Positions 7,493 to 15,237 of a stretch of DNA of 16,348 nt are shown piece after piece; within the stretch, counting starts at the first letter, position 1; every line of letters starts with the position of its first letter. The stretch spans positions 1 through 16,348 of the forward strand of contig CAYTLW010000154.1 of the NCBI GenBank assembly GCA_964438735.1. The letters are read 5' to 3'. The DNA is from CAYTLW01 sp964438735 (GTDB lineage Bacteria; Myxococcota_A; UBA9042). The position numbers were made by a program, and so were the translations under genes. Under the pieces are notes generated by a model. That model worked only from the letters and a program-made list of their open reading frames with translations. It ran no database searches and was not told where the DNA came from.

Positions 7493-7596
7493 GGAACCAC
7501 GTCTGGCCAGGGGCCAGTCGCTTATCCACCGCCGAGATGTTTCCCCCCGTGAACCCGAAGCAGTGCGACCGTCCCCAATCCAAGAACCGACAAAAC

Positions 7597-7605
7597 TGCT
7601 ACAAT
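7597..7605 (+). promoter_or_regulatory. extended -10 promoter for the radical SAM gene
   Basis: TGCTACAAT at 7597-7605 is an extended -10 element: TGN followed by TACAAT, five of six matching TATAAT. The -35 region 17 bases upstream (7577-7582) is weak, which is common with extended -10 promoters. Transcription would start near 7612, just before the AGGAGG ribosome site. Confidence 0.6.
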
Positions 7606-7636
7606 CCACCTCCCCTCCCCCAGGAGGCCAACTACT

Positions 7637-9469
7637 TTGGGCAAGCTCCTCTCCATCGAAACCGGCTTCACCTGCAACAGTCGCTGCACCTATTGCACGC
7701 AGTTGGACTACCGGGTGATCCCCCAGGCCGACCGCCTCGATCTCTCTACCGAAGAGATCAAGGAGCGCATCCGCTACGCCGCTGAAAACGGCTACGCGCA
7801 GCTGGGCTTCTCCGGCGGAGAGCCGACCATCCGCTCCGATTTTGTCGAGCTCATCACCTACGCGCGCACCTTCCCCTTCGAGCGCATCGGCGTGACCACA
7901 AACGGCCGCATGTTCGCCTACAAGCAGTTCACAGAGCAGGCCATGCGGGCGGGATTGGACGGCTTCACATTCTCGCTGCACGGCCACACGCCGGAGCTGC
8001 ACGACAAGGCCATCGCCAAGGCGCCCGGGGCGCTGGAGCAGGCGCTGCAGGGGCTGCGCCATATCGACCAGGTCAAGAAGCGCTTCGGGCTGGAAGCGCA
8101 CCTGATGAACAACCAGATCCTGCTGCCGGAAAACACGCCGTGGATCAAAGAGATGGTCGAGTTGCTGGGGCCGCTGGGCGTCAGCCTGTTCATGATTCAG
8201 CCCTTCATCTCGCAGCGCAGCAATGTCGACGACCTGGGGCGCTTCTTCGTGCCCTACGATGACATCGTCGCCGCGGTGGAGCGGGCGCTGCCGGCGCTGG
8301 CGCGCTACAACGCCAGGGTCAAACCCTACAACGTACCCAACTGCCTGCTGTGGCGTTTTGGCGACGATAACGTGGAGAGGCAGTTCTACCCGATCCGCTC
8401 CTTCCGCGAGTACGAGCAGAAGAATCCCGGTGAGTTCCGCGCTTTCAAGGCCAAACAATGGTATCGCATCGACGCCTGCAAGACCTGCGAGGAGTACTGC
8501 CCAGGCTTCCGCATCGAGCAATATCCGCAGCAGCGCATGGCCGACGATGTCGTGGCCACCGCGGCGGAGTTCGCCGCAGGGGTCGGACGCAAGCGAGAGG
8601 ACCCACCCTTGTTGCTCTCGGGACTCGAACTGCTGGAATCGTCGACCATCGACCAGGTGCTGGAGCGGCTGAAAGAGGCGCACGGTCCGGCCGGCTGGCT
8701 GAGCGCGCTCTGTGAGCGCGTGCCACGACGGGAGCTGGCCGACCTGCTCTGCGACTTGTACGAGTCGGGACGACTGGCTGAGCTGGTCCTGGTCACCCAG
8801 CCGCTGGACCAACGATTCCTGGCGCAGCGGGTGCTTGAAAAAGGCAACCTGGAGGAGCTACGCGCCGGCCTGTTCATGCTCGGTGGGCGGCGCAAGAAGG
8901 GCCGCACGGTTCCGCCGCTGCGGGTGCTCTTCAACGTCGGCGACCTGGTACGCCTGCTGGACGACCCGGTGGTCTCGCCGCAGTGGCCGCTGTTGTGCAA
9001 GGCGTTGGACAAGGCCAGCGGCAGGGGCACGCCCGACCATCAGCCCGTCGATGCCATCATCGCCATCAGCAACTTCCCGCGCGACAGCCAGCCGCCCGAC
9101 ATGCGGCGCCAGCGGAACGACAACCTGGCCCTGGCCAAACGCCTGTCAGAAGCGTGCATCGAAGCGGGCATGCGGCCGCTGTTGGCCACCCTGGGCGACC
9201 GGCGAGGTCTGGACGCAGCCCGCGCCCGCGAGATGGCCGAAGTGGAGTCTCAGTTCGCCGAGGTGCTGCCGGTGGAGTCGTGGGCCGATCGGCTGTTCCG
9301 CCATCCCTTCTCGCAGCCGGAGATGGACTTTGTCAGCTGGAGTCCGCCCTGGCTCTTCGAGCGCTGGGACCTGAGCGGCGACGCCGTGCCGGAGGGCCTG
9401 CCTCAACAGGGCGGCGATACGGTGGAAGGCGGCATCCGCACCGTGGCGGTGGACGCCATCGCCGGGTGA
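7637..9469 (+). CDS. radical SAM protein with second Cys cluster and unassigned C-terminal region
   Basis: The protein has 610 residues. CxxxCxxC (Cys13, 17, 20) binds the SAM-cleaving 4Fe-4S cluster, and FSGGEP at 58-63 is the SAM-binding motif. TTNGRM (87-92) and FSLHG (112-116) are typical MoaA/SPASM-like barrel strands. Cys236, Cys281, Cys284 and Cys288 (CKTCEEYC) probably hold an auxiliary Fe-S cluster. Residues about 300-610 match no domain I know. They include a helical section (330-415), a stretch VDAIIAISNFPRD near 471-483 that resembles an alpha/beta strand, and a WSPPWLFERWD segment near 568-578. The start is TTG at 7637, fixed by AGGAGG (7622-7627) nine bases upstream; no ATG or GTG fits. 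The substrate is unknown. I see no short peptide-precursor gene beside it. It converges with the following lipoprotein gene, five bases between stops. Confidence 0.88.
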   Translation: MGKLLSIETGFTCNSRCTYCTQLDYRVIPQADRLDLSTEEIKERIRYAAENGYAQLGFSGGEPTIRSDFVELITYARTFPFERIGVTTNGRMFAYKQFTEQAMRAGLDGFTFSLHGHTPELHDKAIAKAPGALEQALQGLRHIDQVKKRFGLEAHLMNNQILLPENTPWIKEMVELLGPLGVSLFMIQPFISQRSNVDDLGRFFVPYDDIVAAVERALPALARYNARVKPYNVPNCLLWRFGDDNVERQFYPIRSFREYEQKNPGEFRAFKAKQWYRIDACKTCEEYCPGFRIEQYPQQRMADDVVATAAEFAAGVGRKREDPPLLLSGLELLESSTIDQVLERLKEAHGPAGWLSALCERVPRRELADLLCDLYESGRLAELVLVTQPLDQRFLAQRVLEKGNLEELRAGLFMLGGRRKKGRTVPPLRVLFNVGDLVRLLDDPVVSPQWPLLCKALDKASGRGTPDHQPVDAIIAISNFPRDSQPPDMRRQRNDNLALAKRLSEACIEAGMRPLLATLGDRRGLDAARAREMAEVESQFAEVLPVESWADRLFRHPFSQPEMDFVSWSPPWLFERWDLSGDAVPEGLPQQGGDTVEGGIRTVAVDAIAG

Positions 9470-9474
9470 CCGAT

Positions 9475-10419
9475 CTACATCGCCGGCTTGCTGCGCGGCT
9501 CGACCTTGGCCGGTGATTTGCCCGGTCGCTTGGGATCGGCCGCCCGGGTCGGTGGCTTGGCGCCGGCGACAGTCGGGCGAACGCTGCGGAATGCGGCGAA
9601 AGACCACGTCGGTGCGGGAACGGCGTCGCAGCTGCTGCGCGTCGTGCGGCGATTGTCGAGCAGGAAGACCTCGAACCGGCTGTTGCCGTCATCGACGATG
9701 AAGCGCGACCCCGGCGCAACCAGGCGCGCGGAGGGCCCGCTGCCGACCACCTCGCGCAGCCATTCGGGTCGCGACACAGTGAAGTGCTGGTGGCTGCGCA
9801 TTTCGAAGCAGCGTCCATCCCAGGTACCCGATTCGTGGTAGGCGTCCAGGTCGCTGGGCTCGATGATGCGCAGTCCCGCGGGCACCCGGTTGTCGGCCAG
9901 GATACCCCGCATCTGCAGCAGGGCGACCAGGTCATCGATGGGTTTGGGTGGGGCGATAGTCGGGCCCGCTGGACCTTCCACGCCCGGTACAGTGATCGCA
10001 GGACTGGTGGGCGGCTCGCGCACCCGGTAGACCAGCATCCCGGTGTCCATGCCGTCGTCGTCGGGATGTTGTCGGCGGTAGGCCCGCAGGCGCACCCGAT
10101 GGCCGACCTTGATGGGCAGGCCGCGGTCATTGCCGATGCGGTAGCGGACCTGCACGCTGGTGCCGGCGTCGTCTTGCACCACCAGCAGCTTCTCCAGGCC
10201 TCGTTCCCGGTTGGGCCGATGGGTGATGACCGTGCCGAAGATGACCCGCTCCTGGATGACGCCCGGAGCCGACAAACCCCACGCCGGCGTCAACTCCATG
10301 GCCGGGTCGCCAGGCGCGCGCAGCCAGAAGGCGGAGTCCGTGCGCACATCGCTGCCGCTGCACGCCGATCCGATGCCGACCAGGAGCAGACAGGTAAACG
10401 TGGCGCGGGACGCTCTCAT
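9475..10419 (-). CDS. predicted lipoprotein of unknown function
   Basis: The protein has 314 residues. A short basic start and hydrophobic stretch end in Gly-Ser-Ala-Cys20, so it is probably exported and lipid-anchored, though Gly at -3 is not the usual lipobox residue. Residues about 58-135 alternate hydrophobic strands and turns (FGTVITH, KLLVVQDD, VQVRYRI, VGHRVRLRAY, LVYRV) and could form an OB-like beta barrel; this is inference from pattern only. Residues 159-258 are a second mixed region I cannot assign. Two Cys (204, 264) could form a disulphide. The last 35 residues are Pro/Lys/Arg-rich and probably disordered. ATG 10419 gives a clean signal peptide but no Shine-Dalgarno. A -10-like TACCCT seven bases upstream could give a leaderless message. 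It lies 68 bases after the membrane-protein gene. Confidence 0.8.
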   Translation of the reverse strand: MRASRATFTCLLLVGIGSACSGSDVRTDSAFWLRAPGDPAMELTPAWGLSAPGVIQERVIFGTVITHRPNRERGLEKLLVVQDDAGTSVQVRYRIGNDRGLPIKVGHRVRLRAYRRQHPDDDGMDTGMLVYRVREPPTSPAITVPGVEGPAGPTIAPPKPIDDLVALLQMRGILADNRVPAGLRIIEPSDLDAYHESGTWDGRCFEMRSHQHFTVSRPEWLREVVGSGPSARLVAPGSRFIVDDGNSRFEVFLLDNRRTTRSSCDAVPAPTWSFAAFRSVRPTVAGAKPPTRAADPKRPGKSPAKVEPRSKPAM

Positions 10420-10487
10420 CGGAGCAAGGGTAGCCCAGCGCCCGGCGCGCGGCCAGCGTGAGCCTGTGAGCATGTTGACCGGTGGGT

Positions 10488-11117
10488 TCAGATCCAGCCC
10501 AGGCCGATGAACACGACCCCCGACACGATGCCGACCGCCCAGATGGAGCCCACCGTCATGACCTTGTGGCGCATCTCCTTCATGTCCATCACGCGGAAGG
10601 CGACCACGAAGTAGAGCGAGTAGCCGAAGATCACGATGAGCCAGATGTTGGGCCAGTTCCACCACCAGTAGTTCCACACCAGCACGCCCATCTGGTTGAG
10701 GATCACCTCGATGCACACGCAGAAGCAGGAGTACAACGTGGTGAAGAACCAGCGGTTGGGGATGCCGAAGATCTTCACCGCCGGGTCCTTGGGCACCACG
10801 CGGCAGAAGACCAGGCCCATCATGGCGAACATGAAGGTGGTCTCGATGTTGACGCCGACCAGGATGAGATAGGCCGTCGGCCCCACCTCGGTCCACACCG
10901 CCGAGAAGTCGGTGAAGTAGAGCACCAGGGCGTTGATCACCTCCAGGCATACCTCCACGCCCCAGACGGCCAGACCGGCCAGGATGAGGTTCCAGTTTCG
11001 CCGTTCGATCTCCACGAAATAGCAGTAGAAGACCACGGCCAGCAGTGGGATCACGTACCACTGAAACAGGCTCGGATCGCGCAGCATCGACAGCGCTTTG
11101 AGCGATGACTCGTGCAT
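10488..11117 (-). CDS. six-span integral membrane protein of unknown function
   Basis: The 209-residue protein is mostly hydrophobic, with likely spans near 18-36, 42-66, 80-106, 123-145, 156-176 and 186-207. It has no cleavable signal peptide. Two spans carry a matching pattern, CLEVINALVLYF (57-68) and CIEVILNQMGVLVW (135-148), each with a Glu within the membrane; this suggests two related halves. A very aromatic loop, WNYWWWNWPNIW (148-159), lies between spans four and five. ATG 11117 is supported by GGGAGGGG a few bases upstream. Charged loops contain basic residues such as RHK near 183. I cannot name the family; a transporter, an enzyme of lipid-like substrates or a sensor are all possible. 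It probably shares a transcript with the lipoprotein gene downstream. Confidence 0.85.
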   Translation of the reverse strand: MHESSLKALSMLRDPSLFQWYVIPLLAVVFYCYFVEIERRNWNLILAGLAVWGVEVCLEVINALVLYFTDFSAVWTEVGPTAYLILVGVNIETTFMFAMMGLVFCRVVPKDPAVKIFGIPNRWFFTTLYSCFCVCIEVILNQMGVLVWNYWWWNWPNIWLIVIFGYSLYFVVAFRVMDMKEMRHKVMTVGSIWAVGIVSGVVFIGLGWI

Positions 11118-11284
11118 CGTCCCCTCCCGACAGACTCCCCTTGTGTGCGAGCATGCATCGCCACGTGCATCGGACGCAACCGGCGACGATTGTGCGGCTT
11201 CAAGGTGCACCTGGACCCCATTGTCGGCCACTGGCACTCTGATCGGGCCGGAGCAGACGGGCAGAGAGGTGCCAGGGGGGTCAC

Positions 11285-14200
11285 GTGACGGCGACGTCCA
11301 GACCGTACGCCATGGCGCTCGCCGCCGGACTGCTCGCCGGCCTGAGCCTCGTCGCATGCACCGAGGAGGCGGCCTCGATCGGCAGCACGGGGGACCAACC
11401 TGCCGATGGGGCAAACTGCCACACCTCGCGGCAGCGGCCCGACGGTGGCTGCTGCGCGGTCGGCTCGGTCTACCGCCTTGAGAGCGACACCTGTCTTGCC
11501 GTCGGGCTGGCCAGCTGCGCGCCCTTGTCCATGTCGGCGTTGCACGCTTGTGTGCCCCGCTGGTGCTGGGACCGTCTCGACCTGCTGGACAAGCCCTGCG
11601 CGCCAGGCGCCGCAGACTGCCAGGCCCGCGGTCGCCCCTGTAGCGACGACGAGCTGAAAGCGGGCGATGGCTGCGCTGCAGGCGCCCGTCCATCCAGTGG
11701 CGCCTGTGTGCCAGCCGGGCTTCCGGGTGATGCCACCTCGGCGCTGGCGACTCCGGCGCCGGTGCCTGCCCCGACCGACCTGCCGGACGTCGCGCCCATC
11801 GCTGACACGCGCTTCTGTTACGACGCCGACGCGGGACATCTTCGGCTCTGCGCGGCCGACGAGCCCGGGTGCGGCAGCGGCCAGTCGCCCGACCCGGTCC
11901 AGCCCGACTCCTGCATCCCATTCGGTGCACCCTGGCTCTGCCCGCCGGGGTTCATCTCCGTGGCCGCTGGCGGCAGCGCCACGCGCTGCATCCCCGACCC
12001 GTCCGACTGTGGCGAGACGACCTTCGCCCCGACAGGCGCCGGACCAGGTGTCTTCCACGTCGACCCGTCGGTGTCCGGGGTCGGCCAGGGGACCAAGGTC
12101 GCGCCCTATTCCAAGCTCGCCTCGGCTATCGCCGCCGCCAATTCCTGGTCCGGCAAGCCGATCATCGCCCTGGCCAAGGGCACATACACCCTGCAATTCA
12201 AGATCAAGGTGCCCATGGAGGTGCGCGGTCGATGCGCCGCACAGGTCACGTTGCTCGGCGTGCCCCAGACCTACTCGGTGGTGTCGACCGGGGCAAACTC
12301 CCCGCAGAAGGTCATCATCCGCGGCATCTCCATCAAGGGCGGCACGCCGGCCGTGGCTGCGGGGCCGGGCCCCACGCTTCGACTGGAGAGGGTCTGGGTG
12401 CAGGGTGCCGGCGGCTTTGGCGTCGCCGCCAGTGGCGCCGGTGCCCATCTGCAATTGGTCGAATCCGTAGTCGCCGATGGACAGGTGGTCGGAGACGGCC
12501 CGGGTGCCGGCGCCGCCGCGACCAAGGGCTCACTCATCGAAGCGACCGACGTACTGTTCGAGAACAACCGCGGTGCCGGCGTCTGGAGCACCGGGGCGGG
12601 CAGCCGGTTCGTGGGCCACCGGGTCCGAATCAGGGGCACTGAAACCTGGCCCGGCGGCAAGTTGATGAGCGGGGGCGTGCTGGTCGATTTCGGCGGCCGC
12701 GCCACGCTGCGCAGCGCCACGGTCCAGGACAGCCGCGAGGTGGGCGTGGTCGCGGTGGGTGCCGGAGCCCATGCGCAGTTGGTCGCCACCCTGGTGCGCG
12801 ACGGCCTCCCCAGGGAGTCCGATGGCAAGGCGGGCTACGGCGTGACGGTCCGGCATGGCGCCACGATGGAGCTGCATGGCGTGCGCCTGAGCGGCAATCG
12901 GAACGCCGGCCTCGCGGTGGATGGTCCCAGCGTCATCAATGCCCGCGGTTTGCTGGTGGACGACACAGAGGTGAACAAGGGCCTGCCCTATGGCGGCCAG
13001 GGGGTCGCGGTCTTCCATGGTGGCCTGGCAGACGTGCGCGGTGGGCGGCTGCATGCGAATCGGGGTGCGGGCATGCACGTGCACGGCCAGGGCTCACGCC
13101 TGGTGGCCCATGACCTGGTGGTCGACGCCACGCGGGCCCATCCGGACTCCGGTCTGCTGGGCATGGGCGCCTTCGCGCTGGGCGGCGGTCAGATCACCCT
13201 GCACAACGTGCGCTTCAGCAAGAACAGGGTCGTCGGCCTGCAATTGCGGGGTGCCGGCACCAGCGGCAGCGCGACCGACCTGCTGGTGGACCAGACTCTG
13301 GGGGAGCAGGACACGGACGCTTGGGGCATCGGCATCTTTGTAGGAGACGGCGCCGACCTGCAGCTGACCCGCGGGCGGGTATCGGGCTCCCCCTACGTCG
13401 GCATCTGGCTGATGCACCAGGACAGCCGACTGCTGGCAACAGAGCTGCTGATCGACGCAGCCGGGCAGGGGCAGCCGGTCGAGAACGTGAAATACGGCAT
13501 GGTCATCAACTTTGGTGCCAGCGCCAGCGTGCTGGGAGCTCGAATCCACGCCGCCAGGGGGGCCGGGCTGCTCGTTGAGGAAGTGGGCAGCAGACTGGAC
13601 GCCGAGGGTCTGCTGATCGACGGCACCCGTGGGCAATTCACCGATGGCGACTTTGGCATGGGCCTCGTCGCCAACCGCGGGGCGAGGCTGCGCCTGTCCG
13701 GCGCCAGGTTGACCGGCAATCGCCTCGCCGGGGCGATGATCGCCGGCATGAACGATCCCGAACGGGGACTGATCAACTTCGCCGCGGTCGCCAGCATGTC
13801 CGGAGTGGTCGTCGACAAGACGCAGAGTCGGGTCGGAGTGAACTCCCAGGGCGAAACCTACGCTCCGTACGGCGTCGGCGTGCTGGTCGAGACCGGTGTG
13901 GTGGAGTTCAGCCTCTCCGGCAGCCTGCTCAGCGGCAACCGCTCGGCCGGGCTCGTCTTCGACAACGCGTCGGGCGGCGTGAGCGAGACGGTCATCCGAG
14001 ATACGGTACCGGAGAAGTACGTGCCCCTGGACTGGAGCGGTGGGCGCGATACCAAGAAGGCCGTCATCCTGTCCGACGGCATCGTCGCGTTCGACGCCAA
14101 GGGGTTGAAGATCACACGTGGTCTCATTCACGGCAACGAACGTGCCGGCCTGCTCCTGTCCAAGTACGAGGCGACGCTCGAGCACTCGATCATCACCGGT

Positions 14201-14365
14201 TCGGTGTTCGGGTTGGCGACGGACGAGGGCTCGACGCTGCATCAGGTCGCCAACGCGCTGGTGGATAACGACACCAACCGGGCCGGCAGCAAAGGCCTTG
14301 TGGTGCCGCCCTCGCCAAACGCCGTGGTCCCCGTCGAAGGGGACGCCCCTGAGGCGAAGGACTGA
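11285..14365 (+). CDS. Cys-rich surface lipoprotein with long right-handed beta-helix
   Basis: This predicted outer-surface protein has 1026 residues. The start is GTG 11285, with AGGGGGG four bases upstream; an in-frame ATG at 11312 is the alternative. A signal segment ends in Leu-Val-Ala-Cys25, a good lipobox. Residues about 45-245 hold some 20 Cys in irregular spacing (for example GGCC, CVPRWCW, CPPGF, DCGETTF), likely disulphide-bonded. From about 257 (FHVDPSVSGVGQGTKVAPYSKL) the pattern fits parallel beta-helix proteins of the pectate-lyase type. It runs to about 1010, with tandem 50-60 residue modules from 462. I see no obvious lyase active site, so binding, adhesion or a scaffold is as likely as carbohydrate cleavage. 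It is divergent from the membrane-protein gene, with 167 bases between, and is followed by two lipoprotein genes. Confidence 0.87.
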   Translation: MTATSRPYAMALAAGLLAGLSLVACTEEAASIGSTGDQPADGANCHTSRQRPDGGCCAVGSVYRLESDTCLAVGLASCAPLSMSALHACVPRWCWDRLDLLDKPCAPGAADCQARGRPCSDDELKAGDGCAAGARPSSGACVPAGLPGDATSALATPAPVPAPTDLPDVAPIADTRFCYDADAGHLRLCAADEPGCGSGQSPDPVQPDSCIPFGAPWLCPPGFISVAAGGSATRCIPDPSDCGETTFAPTGAGPGVFHVDPSVSGVGQGTKVAPYSKLASAIAAANSWSGKPIIALAKGTYTLQFKIKVPMEVRGRCAAQVTLLGVPQTYSVVSTGANSPQKVIIRGISIKGGTPAVAAGPGPTLRLERVWVQGAGGFGVAASGAGAHLQLVESVVADGQVVGDGPGAGAAATKGSLIEATDVLFENNRGAGVWSTGAGSRFVGHRVRIRGTETWPGGKLMSGGVLVDFGGRATLRSATVQDSREVGVVAVGAGAHAQLVATLVRDGLPRESDGKAGYGVTVRHGATMELHGVRLSGNRNAGLAVDGPSVINARGLLVDDTEVNKGLPYGGQGVAVFHGGLADVRGGRLHANRGAGMHVHGQGSRLVAHDLVVDATRAHPDSGLLGMGAFALGGGQITLHNVRFSKNRVVGLQLRGAGTSGSATDLLVDQTLGEQDTDAWGIGIFVGDGADLQLTRGRVSGSPYVGIWLMHQDSRLLATELLIDAAGQGQPVENVKYGMVINFGASASVLGARIHAARGAGLLVEEVGSRLDAEGLLIDGTRGQFTDGDFGMGLVANRGARLRLSGARLTGNRLAGAMIAGMNDPERGLINFAAVASMSGVVVDKTQSRVGVNSQGETYAPYGVGVLVETGVVEFSLSGSLLSGNRSAGLVFDNASGGVSETVIRDTVPEKYVPLDWSGGRDTKKAVILSDGIVAFDAKGLKITRGLIHGNERAGLLLSKYEATLEHSIITGSVFGLATDEGSTLHQVANALVDNDTNRAGSKGLVVPPSPNAVVPVEGDAPEAKD
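12668..14230 (+). repeat. tandem beta-helix modules, about nine, within the surface lipoprotein
   Basis: At protein level (residues about 462-982) modules of roughly 50-60 residues recur. Each begins with a G-x-G-V/M-x-V strand and a GA/GG turn. A strand ending SGN or similar, AGL-type, follows, then S-R-L-x-A and L-L-V/I-D-x-T. Examples are LLVDDT, LVVDAT, LLVDQT, LLIDAA, LLIDGT and VVVDKT at the module ends. The DNA is diverged between modules, so this is an old expansion rather than a recent duplication. Confidence 0.7.
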
Positions 14366-14405
14366 GCGCGCCGCCGTCCGGTGGTCCAATCCCACGCCTG
14401 GTGGC

Positions 14406-14435
14406 TTGCACGCCCGAGCGTCTCGCAGGTAGCAT
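14406..14435 (+). promoter_or_regulatory. sigma-70-like promoter for the two-lipoprotein operon
   Basis: TTGCAC at 14406-14411 (four of six to TTGACA) is followed after 18 bases by TAGCAT at 14430-14435 (four of six to TATAAT). It lies in the 140-base gap after the beta-helix gene and about 70 bases before the next start, so these lipoprotein genes may have their own promoter. Confidence 0.45.
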
Positions 14436-14505
14436 CCGGCGCCGCCGCGCCGCCACGCCGCCGCGCAGAGGCCGACCGCGCAGAATCGGTCGCCAGGGAG
14501 TAGAG

Positions 14506-15213
14506 ATGCGCACAGACACCTGCCAGACCCGGTCCACGGGCGCCGCCGGTGGCGTCGACATGGTGGCTCGCTCGCGTCGGCGTCTGGCCCTGTCCCTGCT
14601 GCTCGGCACGGCGTTGCTGGTCGCTGCCTGTACCGAACCGGTCGACTGCGCCGCCGAACCCCATCGCTGCCCGCTGGTCAGTCAGCCTGCCGGCAACGTG
14701 CCGGCTCCCGTATTGCACGCGCCGGAGCCACTGATCGCCAACGCGCGCGCCCGCCGGGCCGATCAGCAGCAGGCCCGCAAGGATCGCGCGGCCGCCTCAA
14801 AGGATGCCGAGGAGGCGAAGCTCATGCGCGCTCGCGTGCAAGCAGAGGCCGAACGCCTGGCAAAAGAGGCGCGCGTGGGTGATCTGTCGCCCAAGGAGCA
14901 GCTGCACCGCACGCCGGAGATGCTCGTCCGGCGGATTCGGAATGTCGCCGCCAATCGCAACATTCAAGGGCTGAGGCGCTTCATGACGCCCGACTTCCGC
15001 AAGCGGGTCGACGTCATGCTCGGCGACAGTCCGGAGCGCTTCTGGCGACACCTGGCCCGCTACGTCAACGCCGCCGAGCATGGCTTCGAGTTGACCTCCA
15101 AGCCCGGCCCGCGCGAGGGTACGTTGCAGTTGGCCGTCAAGGGACGTGGGGAGATGACCTTGCGCCCGATTGTCGAGCGCTCGCCCGAAGGCTGGCTATT
15201 CGATCGCTTCTGA
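14506..15213 (+). CDS. predicted lipoprotein with helical stalk and small C-terminal domain
   Basis: The 235-residue product begins at ATG 14506, with AGGGAG five bases upstream. After a basic stretch (RSRRR) a hydrophobic segment ends in Val-Ala-Ala-Cys42, a lipobox; Cys48 and Cys55 follow closely. Residues about 78-125 are rich in Ala, Arg, Glu, Lys and Gln and should form a long helix or coiled coil, perhaps spanning part of the periplasm. Residues 134-235 form a compact domain with helices (MLVRRIRNVAANRN, FWRHLARYV) followed by strands ending GWLFDRF. That order recalls NTF2/SnoaL-like small alpha/beta folds; this is inference. An N-terminal alternative start is Met19. The gene is followed 24 bases later by another lipoprotein gene, so they are probably co-transcribed. 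Confidence 0.82.
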   Translation: MRTDTCQTRSTGAAGGVDMVARSRRRLALSLLLGTALLVAACTEPVDCAAEPHRCPLVSQPAGNVPAPVLHAPEPLIANARARRADQQQARKDRAAASKDAEEAKLMRARVQAEAERLAKEARVGDLSPKEQLHRTPEMLVRRIRNVAANRNIQGLRRFMTPDFRKRVDVMLGDSPERFWRHLARYVNAAEHGFELTSKPGPREGTLQLAVKGRGEMTLRPIVERSPEGWLFDRF

Positions 15214-15237
15214 GACGGGCACGAGCGGAGGATGAGG

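Larger units (their letters stand above)
7220..7636. promoter_or_regulatory. divergent intergenic region, pseudokinase / radical SAM
   Basis: These 417 bases contain no convincing gene. They hold a promoter-like element for each flanking gene (7253-7280 on -, 7597-7605 on +) and, between them, a dense set of short inverted and direct repeats at 7432-7492, each listed separately. The stretches 7281-7431 and 7493-7590 show nothing I can assign. The arrangement is suitable for joint control of both genes, but that is inference. Confidence 0.5.

Noticed and set aside
7343..8812. Long - strand open frame of 489 codons over the radical SAM gene
   Set aside because: It is antisense to the well-supported radical SAM frame, has no recognisable domain, and crosses the repeat-rich promoter region.
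9475..11154. Single 559-codon - strand protein spanning two genes
   Set aside because: Its first half is a frameshift shadow of the membrane-protein gene. Only from ATG 10419 does it begin with a signal peptide.
11113..11172. TGCATCG in three copies in the divergent spacer before the beta-helix gene
   Set aside because: It is a short, irregularly spaced word common in this composition, and one copy overlaps the membrane-protein start codon.
13094..14395. Long - strand open frame of 433 codons over the beta-helix gene
   Set aside because: It is a shadow of the repetitive beta-helix coding sequence, with no ribosome site or domain.
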